Source: Basidiobolus meristosporus CBS 931.73
Lineage: Eukaryota > Basidiobolomycota > Basidiobolomycetes > Basidiobolales > Basidiobolaceae
DNA length: 64,000 bases
Assembly: GCA_002104905.1 (NCBI GenBank)
Contig: MCFE01000373.1
Span: 1-64,000, forward strand
Direction: 5' to 3'
In this document: positions 44,360 through 54,532 of the stretch, piece after piece
Position numbering within the stretch: the stretch's first letter is position 1
Layout: every line of letters begins with the position of its first letter
Position numbers and translations under genes: made by a program
Notes under the pieces: generated by a model
What the model saw: only the letters and a program-made list of their open reading frames with translations
What the model was told of the DNA's origin: nothing
The model's database searches: none

Positions 44360-45200
44360 TCTACTCTCATTCTGAAATGATCAAATATCTCATTGTAGTG
44401 CTTCAGCTTCCTGCTGAGCACACAATTCCTAGGCTTCCTATGAGCCATGATACATCCTAATCTCTGACAATCCTCTCCTATATAGGCTAAGTCTGCCATA
44501 CATTTCTCCCCTCTACAGAATTCAGGATAACTCCCTACACAGAGTGCTTTGTCATGCCTACTTCCAGCAAATGATCCACTAAGCCAGATGATGTTATCCT
44601 CAATGTCAGACAGTGCTTGGGGCTACACACAATGTGCCTTGTACTTGCCAGAGTAAATGTGCCTCTGCCTGCTACAAGGTCTGTTAATCCTGACTGGGAA
44701 CTGTACAAAATGCTCCTGATATGGAACCTGTTGCTGAATACTCTGCAATACGGAAGTCTATTGGAGGTTCTGATCCTAGTATTCCAAGCTTGCTCTAAGT
44801 CATTCAGACCCTCATATTTATATGGATATATTTACCCTACCTCAGCAATCAGAATATGTTAATTAACTTGCCATGCACTACAATTACACCTCCATCAATT
44901 GCCATTTATCCCGTCTTTATATAGCAAAAATCATCTGCAAGCAATGACTTTGAGATTTTATTGATGATTTACTCTCAAGTCTATAATCAAATGGGAAATC
45001 TACAATGATGTGATCAAATCCATGCCAATGAGTTCTAAGTTGCATCATGCATAATATATGGAAAATTCAACAATTACATCAGTTTTCATACATATTTTAT
45101 AAAAGACCAGGCTGATGCCAATATACTACTGCATAAGTATCCAAATCTATCACTATGAGCCCTATATTGCAGCTCAACTCCTCTGTAGTAGGGCCTGGAC
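44360..45200. other. CpG-poor repeat DNA, unassigned
   Basis: Low CpG and no coding frame I recognise. It lies between an old gypsy-type LTR and a solo copia LTR, so it is probably decayed transposon sequence. Confidence 0.4.
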
Positions 45201-45202
45201 AA

Positions 45203-45548
45203 TGTTGCAAGAGTTTTGATGATTTAGGAAGTGATTGGGAGAACAAGTAGATTATTTGGTTTTCACTCAATGACTTATTCAATATAAAAGTGGTTTTATA
45301 CTTTTACATGGTCTTGACATAACAAACACATAGAATAAGTTACAAATGGTCCCAAGAGCATGTGTGCAAAGCTTGGGGCTGTTTGAATAGCTTTGAAGAT
45401 TTTCATGTTCTATGAACCTGGTATTTTGGTAAACTATTCTAAGTAAGTCCCAACAAGGAATTTGGTCAGTATTCTCTGGGATTGGAAGGTAATGATCTAA
45501 GTGACTAAGTTAAGTGAATATTTAGGTGGATTTACAAGCTTTACAACA
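45203..45548 (-). repeat. Solo LTR of the Ty1/copia family (346 bp)
   Basis: The reverse complement aligns along its whole length with the LTR at 31737-32083. It starts TGTTGTAAAGC and ends in GCAACA. Flanks are GACAA and TACAA, a target duplication with one mismatch. There is no primer-binding site after the LTR, so the rest of the element was probably removed by LTR-LTR recombination. Confidence 0.75.
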
Positions 45549-45599
45549 TACAAAATCCATCCCCCAGCTCACTAGTGCAGTCTGGACCAGATAAGGTGA

Positions 45600-46560
45600 T
45601 GTTGGCTATGTTTAAGTTCTTGCCAAATGATTTTAGTATGGCACAAGTGTCTACAATGAGCCTTCATACAGATATTTGGCCACAACTCATCAATCACGCA
45701 GAGCTGGATACCTCACAGTGTTGAATAAGATGGAAGAATAGGAGTCCAGAGCTGTGGCATGTGTTCTACATCAATATGCCAGTAGATGTATATAAGGAGA
45801 TATATAACAACACAAGTATTGATGACAAGAATGAGCTGCAAGTGAGGGGACTTGACAAGGAAGCCAGATACAAACAATTCCACACGCAATTTGCACAGTA
45901 TAGGAAAGACACATCTGTTTGTGGCTCAACTTTGGGAAACAAAGTGATTGTGAATGATTTTTGCCTCAAATGACTAATGTACTACAGGATATTAGTAGAG
46001 CTAAGTGGCTTCTGGGAAAATATGCCCAGGGCTCATCAAGGCAACAATTCCAAAGTATCAGGCAGAGAATAAAGGAACACCTTGAGGAACCAGAAGGTAA
46101 GCTTCAAGAGGACCAACAGAGGCTGCAAGCAACTGTGTTTAGATTGTACCAGCATGCCTTACTTGACTCCTTACCATCCCCTGCAATGCTGGTGCACTGG
46201 CACATATCAGTCCAATCTATACCAATACCCAAAACAAAAGCGCCTCTTATCAAGTCAACATGAGCCAGATCAGCATCTGCACTTCAGAGCAAAACTACCA
46301 GAGCTTGCCAAGCTGCTCATTTGGACACAAGCTCATTGGAGCGGGCCAAGACACATCAGCATATAGCATCACATAAAACTCAGCCAAGTGCTATGCCAAT
46401 GCATCAACTCATGTCTGTGCATGCTGTTTCACCTGACTATCAGCAAGCTTTGACTGGGGAACTAACTGACAAAGACCTGCATGAAGTGTCTCCACACCAG
46501 AGCCTATGGCAAGTAAAGATCATGTCAGTTTGTGGCACTTCAGGCTAGTGCTGATATATC
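45600..46560 (+). pseudogene. Decayed coding-like segment of unknown family
   Basis: Successive open stretches in different frames (45761-45973, 45961-46263, 46321-46548) have amino-acid-like composition, such as DVYKEIYNN, LDKEARYKQFHTQF, and a charged helical stretch RQRIKEHLEEPEGKLQEDQQRL. Frame changes between them suggest one interrupted gene. I recognise no family; a second gene of a transposon is the simplest guess. Confidence 0.3.
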
Positions 46561-47279
46561 ATCTGGAGTAATTCAGTGCAGCCAAGCTCCAGCATGGCAC
46601 TCATCAACTAGGAGGCAAAATACTAACTACAAGTACACAGGTAGCCAAGATGATTGTCTACAAGGAGGTAGATGCAATTGCATTGAATTGTTACCATTTG
46701 TCATGATTCAAACAATGCATTTTCTTTGCAATTTATATCAAGTTGTTGGGAATTTCTCAATTTTTGATATAAGTAATATCAAAGTTGTCTTACATTTGAA
46801 ACAAAGCCCCTTCAATAAACACCCTGCCTATATATACATCATCTGTAACACTAGTGCCGTTATTTGATCTGATTGGCACCTACAGAATTGGTTGTGTACT
46901 TGCTATTACACCTTGTCCAGTCACTAAGATCAGGTATTTACTTGCTCAATGGTCAAAATGGGATATATGATGGCAAATCAGGTAGCATATGTATTGGTCA
47001 ATGACCTGTTTGGGGGCTCACAGCTTCAGAATGCTCTTGGACCTATCAATTATTGATGTACCATCTACTTGGAGTGATGGTAACCAAAAATAAAAAGTGT
47101 CAGTGTATTTCATAGTGTGATATGCTTTATTCCCATTTACATTTAAGAACCATATAGAAACCATATCCAAACACCAGATTTTACCTACCACAGTAGTGGC
47201 ATCAAATTGCGCACATGATGCAAACATTCAAAGTCAGCGTAATCATCTGTGCCAACCTCATCATGTCAGATTGTGCCAT

Positions 47280-49620
47280 AGTGTGCCAGATTGTCCCATA
47301 TAGTGCAAAATCATCCAAGCGCAATCCTGCCTACTGATAGCTACAATATTGCACTTGATTGTTCTTTACAACAGCAGATCATGCATGTGCCCCAGCACAG
47401 TGCAATGAAGCAAGTCTATTGTTCTCCATGGGTGTTATCTCATTGCACATTAGTGTTTTGCCAGGCTCATGCAGGGTACTGTTGCAAGGGGAGATAGGCT
47501 CACAATGCGTCAATGAGCCTTCTCCTTCAGAGCTATCACTCCACTGGCCATATTCAGAAGGCTTTGGTGAGCCTAAAGGTTTCACAAGCTCACCCAGCTC
47601 AGTGTGCACATGGTCAAATCTGCAGCTGGGTACTGTTATAGGTTTTAGGTGGCAAGCAAGATATGATTGGTACAACAGCACCTAATGTGGGCTAAATATG
47701 ACTCTGTGGCAAAATGCAGGCTGTGATCCTTGCAATACTTCTTAAGCTGTCTGAATCCTTTATAGCTGCAAGGCTTGTTACAATATCCACATGGTTTTGT
47801 TTCTTTACTCTTTTGGCATCTGTTAACAGTGTAACACTACCATATCACTTTTTTGTCAATATTCACATGAATTGAGTACAGTTCTTATCTGAGGCATTGC
47901 ACCTTGACAAATGTAAGATTCTAAGATGACCCACCTCAATAGACATTTTAAATAAAGCTGTGATTCCATATATATAAGCATATGTAACACTCCATCCCCT
48001 TAGGCATGACCCACTTCTATATATGTGCTGCCAACAAATAAAGCAAAGTTATCTGGTTCCCACCCCAACCTTACAGCTAATAGCAACAGAAGAACAATTG
48101 GACAACAGCCTGCCCTGACATTCAGTGCAACAAGCAGCAATGCATCCAAAAGATGCATGTCAACGGTGTGCCCACTGAGGGTAATAATGCAGACTTCTCA
48201 AATTCTCTGTCAAGTGTACATTCAAGAATCTCTGCAGAGCAGCAATCTTACCACAATGCTCAGGTAGATGTGAAGGCGGTAAGTATAGTACCCAAACCAA
48301 TGACTTTTGTAACATGACCACCACCAATATCAGTAAGTATGCTGCCATCTCACACCAAAGCATCAATAAGTTATGCTATCAAAAAAATTTGGTCCTGCAG
48401 GTGCATCCAATCTGAATCAGCCATCTGGATCTTGCAGTGAGGCTGTCAAAAGGCTGATGGCCAAGAACTAATGACCCCCTATTCAGTATTATAACAAGAT
48501 CATGATGGCATTTTGCTAATTTTGCTGCTAAATAGAGTCAAAAGCTTTGAAGTGTTTGAGCTGTCTTTTGAAGAGAATTGCAAGGTATAGTAAGAGACTT
48601 GATGCATTCTATATTTACCTACATGGACCCAACTGGCCAAAACATTGAATTACCTTATATGGAAAGAAGTTTAATGGTGTTCTGATGGCCTTATTGCAAA
48701 ACTTTGCCGGCACTTTAGCAGCAGTACAGTAGCCTACTGCAATTTCTGTATAAGGCTACCATAACAATTTACCAAATAGTATTTTCTTTTTTAGCTCCCC
48801 TTGGGCCTTTCATATGTTCCACTATAAAATCATCCTTCTTTCTTTGCTTACCCGCTACTACCATGGGCTTTCCACATATAGCTCAAATCCAAAAAAATAT
48901 GACATCCTGTGTACTGACCTCTGCATAAACACACACCTACTGCAATTGAAATACTTCTATCACCTCAACCTTACAGCTTTATAGTGTGATACTTGCAAAG
49001 ATGCCCTATACCTTGCATTGCAGGTGGCATTCACATTTTGCAAATGTATACCTGATTGCATCTGCTTTTGCAACCAAAACCTTCTGAATATCTGCAAAGC
49101 ACTCCTTATGCTAATTGCACTCTGGCTTTTGTTTATGAGCACTCTCTATTAAATGGTGTACCAACTGGATTGTAATCAACAGAAAACCGGCATACATTGG
49201 TAAAGTTGTCCTAATAAAATTAGTTGTTTGTTGCATCTGACTTAACTTTGCATTACTTAACTGATTACCCATGCATGGGGGCTGCTTAGCTTCTTGGTGC
49301 CAAAGACATAGGTATCTCCATGTGCAAATCTCTCCTCAAAATTTTCCAGCTCTTCCTGGCTATCCTCCATGTGCCAACTAATCATATTCATACTATACTT
49401 GAATGTTATGTTTTTGATTAGATTAGGATACAACAGTACATTCAACTTGACTTTTCTTACTATCTTCCTACAAATCTGCTTTGTAGGTAACTCCCCAAAG
49501 ATACAGCAAGCCTAGTATTTTCCACACACCAAGTAAGATGGAGTAGAGATTGAACACTGTAGTAGCAAAGATCTACCAGGTATGCATTATGTCTGTGTTG
49601 TACCTATGAAAAATAAGTAT
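47280..49620 (-). mobile_element. Further Tnp2-type transposon fragments
   Basis: 47379-47681 (minus) repeats the SPKPSEYGQWSDSSEGEGSL linker found at 42.5 kb. Just upstream the decayed finger CGYCNKPCSYKGFRQ appears near 47,740-47,800. 49257-49445 (minus) repeats the SWHMEDSQEELE..DTYVFGTKKL segment seen at 63.2 kb. 48.49-48.72 kb matches 40.53-40.77 kb. The order of pieces does not fit one intact copy, so at least two damaged copies overlap here. Confidence 0.55.
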
Positions 49621-49643
49621 GAAGATCCTATCAAAAGACTATC

Positions 49644-50896
49644 TGTGGTAATGGAAAGTATTCCATTACTACAATATCTCTAAACCAATATTGCACTCAT
49701 TTCTTTATTTTGCTTTTTTGCTATTGTAACACACAAGTGAAAGATCAAGAATTTCCAACTTTGATGAACAAATGCTCCAGACCCTGACAAGCAATCCACC
49801 CAAGAATTTTATGTCATACAAAACACGTAGTAGCCAACACATGTTTCAAATTACAGCTCATTTAAAGCAGTACTTAAGGAGTTATGACCAAAAGAGTCCA
49901 ATTATTATATATATTATGCCTTATTGCTAGGATTACTAGGGTGACTTTGATTGCATGTAACTTTCAAACCAGCCAATCAAATCACGTGAGATTTTCACAG
50001 GTGCTGCGCCTATGTCCGATCTGCGCCACTGCAAAATTTTAGCTTTGTATAACGTGTATTGCTTGCGCAATTGCCCAAAAACTTTGATCCTTCAAAATTT
50101 TCATATATATGACTTCCCCAGCTGAAAAATAAAGGGAGAGCCTCTCTTTCCAGAATCTCCACACTACAATTACAAGTTTAAAGGTTATAAGACTTCCCTT
50201 GCATCACTTGCACTGTTGAGTATTCTGACTTTGATTGGTACTACATCAGTAAAGAGACTGCAAAGCTCACAAGAATCCAATCTAAGTTCTACAAGAAACT
50301 ACCACTTTTCTGTCGGAAAAGTCCCCTCTAAGAAACTCCTTTACTCTAAAGACACCCCTTTAGGCACCCCTTTATTCTAAAGACCCCTTTAAGAAACCCC
50401 TTTACTCTAAAGAAGCCCCTTTAGGCACCCCTTTAGTGTAAAGTCCACTTTAGAGACCACTACAAGAAGCCCCTTTACTCTAAAGACACCCCTTTAGACA
50501 CCCCTTTAGACACCCCTTTAGACACCCCTTTAGGTCTAAAGACCCTTTAGAGACTTCTACAACACACCCCTTTAGGTTAAAGGGGAGTTCAGAATTTCCA
50601 TATTAGGCAATATTTTCTCAGAAAGTAAAGTGACTTCCAAATAAGGAAAATACTATAAAAGTAAATAAGCCCATTAGTCAACAGAAGGTCAGAACACTGC
50701 TGTAGAAGTGATAAACACTGCCTACAGTATATTTTGAGCCCAAGATTGAGGAAATTAGTGAAAGTTATATCTTCTATTGGTATATCAAACTCCCAATAAA
50801 CTATTTCAGTATTAGCATACTGGAAGTTGTTGTATGTTGTTGATTAGCCTCTACATTGTAGAACAAGCCCCAAACTAATCATAATACAACACAACA
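49644..50896 (+). repeat. 5' LTR of the decayed gypsy element (1,253 bp)
   Basis: It begins TGTGGTAATGG and ends in ACACAACA. A TATA-like CATATATATG near 50,100 and AATAAAG near 50,129 are candidate promoter and polyadenylation signals. The 3' half carries an unusual CCCCTTTAG array. The right end is confirmed by the copy ending at 57391. Confidence 0.75.
50321..50585 (+). repeat. CCCCTTTAG minisatellite inside the 5' LTR
   Basis: Irregular tandem units built on ACCCCTTTAG alternate with CTAAAGA. The cleanest part is four head-to-tail copies of ACACCCCTTTAG. CTTTAG and CTAAAG are mutually complementary, so transcripts could fold into many short hairpins. Confidence 0.85.
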
Positions 50897-50902
50897 ACAA
50901 TT

Positions 50903-50921
50903 TGGTGGAGGACCTGGGTAG
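50903..50921 (+). promoter_or_regulatory. Primer-binding site of the decayed gypsy element
   Basis: TGGTGGAGGACCTGGG begins 6 bases after the 5' LTR. A TGG start complementary to a tRNA CCA end fits a minus-strand primer site. The tRNA is not identified. Confidence 0.5.
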
Positions 50922-50965
50922 TTTGAACCTTTCACTATACAAGCATCAAGAAACGTTACAAGAAT

Positions 50966-53168
50966 GACCAATACACCACTCCCAGAGTTAATAGCCACTT
51001 TTAAAGGTGCCATCCAGTAAAATTCTCAGGAGAGAATGTTACTGAGTTTCTAGAAGAGTTTAACAATATAGCTGCAGCATTTGAGCTATCAAACAAGAAC
51101 AAAATCCACTCTTTCCACTGAGGAGAGAAGTCTCTTTTTGACTATGCTACAATGCTATGACAATGTCTTTGCATTTAATGATGCACAAAGAGGATGTTTA
51201 TCCACAGAGCTATTTCCACTGGTTAAGATCCATACCGTTGAACATACACCATAGGCACTGAGATCATATCCTATTCCCTCAAGATTACTGAACAAAGTAA
51301 TTGAAATGCCACAATCAAGATTTCAAAGTGGAGTCATTGAATATAGCTATGGACCTTATCGCAATCCCTGGTTTACACCGTTGATGAAAAATGAAAGTCT
51401 ACGGTTTATTCAAGACGTACAGCATTTGAATAAGGTCACCATCAAAGATGCTATGCAACCACCCATACAACATGAGTATATTGAGTCATTTACTGGATAT
51501 CCTCTGATTACAACATTGGATCTCTATTCAGGATATGACCAAATACTTCTGGATCCTACCTCAAGAGATTTCACCGCTATGGATACACCAATAGGACTCA
51601 TAAGGATGACAAGAATTCCTCAAGGATGGACAAACTCTGTCCAAAATTATCAACGTGCAATGATTTGAGTTTTGGATGACTGTTTCCCTGAGATATGCTG
51701 ACCATTTCTTGATGACATTGCAGTTAAGAATAAGTCAAGAGAAAAAGATACATCGCATGTCTTACCTCAAGTAAGAAGATATGTTTATGATCACATAAGC
51801 ACAGTTGAGAGGGTCATGAAGAAACTTCAAGCTTCTGGTCTGACTGTATCAGGAGCCAAATGCAAGTTTGGCTACAACAAAGCAATCATTCTAGGTGAAC
51901 TTGTTACTGAAAAAGGGAGATTGCCTGATCCTGCAAAACTTTCATCGGCACTAAATTGGAAGCCACCAAGGAATATTCATCAAGTCAGACAGTTATTAGG
52001 ACTTACTGGTCTATTCAGAATCTGGATCAACAACTATGCTCAAATTGCTAAGCCACTGACTCAGTTATTACAGAAAAACCAGAAATTTGAATGGCATGAA
52101 GAACAGGCAAATGCTATGTCAACATTGCTTGAGTCATTATCAAAGCCACCTGTCTTAGCAGCTATAGACTACAGTGTTATTGATTCACAACCAATCATTG
52201 TATCAGTTGATAGCTCTGGAACTGGGGTTGGTGGAATCATGATTCAAGTTTCAAAAGTTCATCATTGACAACCTTGCAAATATCTCAGTAGACTTTTCAA
52301 AGGGAATGAGCTTAACTATCCATCTATCAAGAAAGAAGCACTGGGAGTACTCTATGTACTCAAAAAGCTAAAGCCATACTTATTAGGAGTACACTTCACA
52401 CTGGAGGTTGATGCCAAGCCATTATTAGGAATGTTGAATAAGTTAGAGCTTTTGCCTGATCCTATTATAGCACGGTGGATATCATACATCCAGATCTTTG
52501 ACTTTACGCTGCAACACATACCAGGAGTCAATCACAAAGGACCTGATGCCTTATCTAGAAAGCAACCAAATTCACCGTACTCAACTGATGATGATGAGAT
52601 TGATGAGTTTCTTGAAAACACTAGTCTTGGATTCTCATTCAGACATATGATACAAAGCAATTATCAACAAATCAAGGAATTTCTTACATCACTCAAAGTT
52701 CCTGCTGATATTCCCACAAATCAATGCAAAAATTTTAAAAAGAAGGCTCTGAAGTTTATACTGCATGATGGCACACTTTTCAGAAAAAGCAAACATGGAG
52801 TTCCTTGACGGTATATACATAACAAGCATGATCAAGAGAAGATCATTCAAGAATTGCATGAATCTGAATCAGGAGGTCATAAGGGAATTACATCAACATA
52901 TGCAAAAATCTCTTTACGGTATTTTTGGCCAACGCTGTACACCAACACAAAAGAATATGTGAAATCATGTATTCCATGTCAAAGAAGAGACAACCAAAAG
53001 ATGCATGAACCACTTCACAGTATATACACATCTTATGCTTGGCAAATTGCACATGTAGATATTATACATTTACCAAGGGCAACAGCTGGGTATAAGTATG
53101 TGGTGGACTGTTGTGATAACTTTACTGGTTGGATAGAGGCTAGAATGCTGAAACAAGCCAATGCCAAT
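50966..53168 (+). pseudogene. Decayed gypsy gag remnant and pol
   Basis: After a short gag piece (VKFSGENVTEFLEEF), pol appears almost at once, so gag and protease were largely deleted. Reverse transcriptase is recognisable at 51306-51668 (NPWFTPLMKN, QHLNKVTIKD, TTLDLYSGYDQ, IPQGWTNS); the active-site box is damaged (FLDDIA). RNase H follows at 51816-52560 (SALNWKPPRN, KEALGVL, IPGVNHKGPDALSR). The integrase zinc region and core are at 52854-53168 (GGHKG, CIPCQRR, HVDIIHLP). The integrase stops abruptly at 53168 where sequence changes to LTR. Several stops interrupt the frame. The pol type is the one common in basidiomycete and mucoromycete gypsy elements. Dead as it stands. Confidence 0.88.
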
Positions 53169-53654
53169 GCTCACAAGAATCCAATCTAAGTTCTACAAGA
53201 AACTACCACTTTTCTGTTGGAAAAGTCCCCTCTAAGAAACCCTTTTACTCTAAAGACACCCCTTTAGGCACCCCTTTAGTCCAAAGACCCCTTTAGAGAC
53301 CCCTTTGAGAAGCCCCTTTAGGCACCCCTTTAGTGTAAAGTCCACTTTAGAGACCACTACAAGAAGCCCCTTTACTCTAAAGACACCCCTTTAGACACCC
53401 CTTTAGGTCTAAGGACCCCTTTAGAGACTTCTACAACACACCCCTTTAGGTTAAAGGGGAGTTCAGAATTTCCATATTAGGAAATATTTTCTCAGAAAGT
53501 AAAGTGATTTCCAAATAAGGAAAATACTATAAAAGTAAATAAGCCCATTAGTTGACAGAAGGTCAGAACACTGCTGTAGAAGTGATAAACACTGCCTACA
53601 GTATATTTTGAGCCCAAGATTGAGGAAATTAGTGAAAGTTATATCTTCTATTGG
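53169..53654 (+). repeat. 3' LTR remnant, left part
   Basis: It aligns with 50265 onward of the 5' LTR; the first 620 bp of the LTR are missing. The junction shares GCTCAC with the LTR, a microhomology. It continues at 57272-57391 after the inserted element. The CCCCTTTAG array (53225-53460) has two instead of four of the clean 12-bp units. Confidence 0.85.
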
Positions 53655-54458
53655 TGTGGTAGGGTAATCATACCTCCCACAGACAGGTTTATTCATATAG
53701 TCATTATGATATACTTATCCATATTTTATCTTATCAGTATTATCCCATTCTTCTTTTGCCCATATTATCAGTATTATCCCCATATGATGTTTACCCTGAT
53801 TAGTTATTAGCATTAGTTATCCCAGATGTTATTCAGCTTTGTGATCAGTAGATGTATCTATATAAGGCAAGTACCCGCGTCAGTACCCGTGACACATGAC
53901 CTAGGTCTGTGTTACCATCTCTACCATTTCAATACCATATATGGTATTTCTATGTTGCACAGGTTTCAGACTACTGATTCCTGATTGGTTGAGAGTGCTG
54001 TGCCTTTTAGAACCTTCCAGGACATTCTTGGCATATTTTTAGCTCATAGTGATGTCATCAAGAATTCCACTGATACCTAGAATCTTCTAGAACCTTGTCA
54101 TTAGTAATCACTTGGCAATCAGGAAAAGTATTTAAGGGAAAGCAATCCCGCATCAATAAATCATCCCTTCTATCAGTAACACTTCTACCTTATTGATTAG
54201 CAGTTGATCACTGCACCTGCCTTCAACAGTACATCTAAGACCTGCCATCAAGGAGCTTTTCAGGGTAGTGCACAAGACACACAGAGGCCTTTGGAGACAC
54301 TTGGAGCACCTAGGAATCTAGAGAAGCAGGAGCTTTTACCATAGTGACATATTGACAAAGACACCAGCAGTTTAGACACAGAGGTTATTGCACCCATCAG
54401 ACACCTCACACACCTTGAGTTGTGTAGCTTCTCCCAGGAGTACCTCTACACCACCACA
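53655..54458 (+). repeat. 5' LTR of the young element (804 bp)
   Basis: It begins TGTGGT and ends ACCACA, a 6-bp terminal inverted repeat. It contains a TATATAAGG promoter core at 53859-53867, the 16-bp palindrome ATACCATATATGGTAT near 53,933-53,948, and AATAAA near 54,157. CpG is confined to a few sites, three of them clustered at 53,875-53,891. Confidence 0.93.
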
Positions 54459-54462
54459 TATT

Positions 54463-54479
54463 TGGCACCCAACGTGGGG
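54463..54479 (+). promoter_or_regulatory. Primer-binding site of the young element
   Basis: TGGCACCCAACGTGGGG starts 4 bases after the 5' LTR and has the TGG expected opposite a tRNA CCA end. It differs from the site of the host element (TGGTGGAGG...). Confidence 0.75.
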
Positions 54480-54532
54480 GGTTTGACTGAACTGCCCCTA
54501 GAAGACTTAAGAAAGAACAAATTATCAAGACC

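Noticed and set aside
45130-45202. Primer-binding site and gag after the copia LTR at 45.2 kb
   Set aside because: The GAGCCC match nearby is not adjacent to the LTR end, and no gag follows; a solo LTR fits better.
50321-50585. Telomere-like repeat
   Set aside because: The unit ACCCCTTTAG is not the fungal TTAGGG type, and the array is confined to an LTR.
50321-53460. CRISPR array
   Set aside because: Units are contiguous or nearly so with no unique spacers; the DNA is eukaryotic retroelement sequence.
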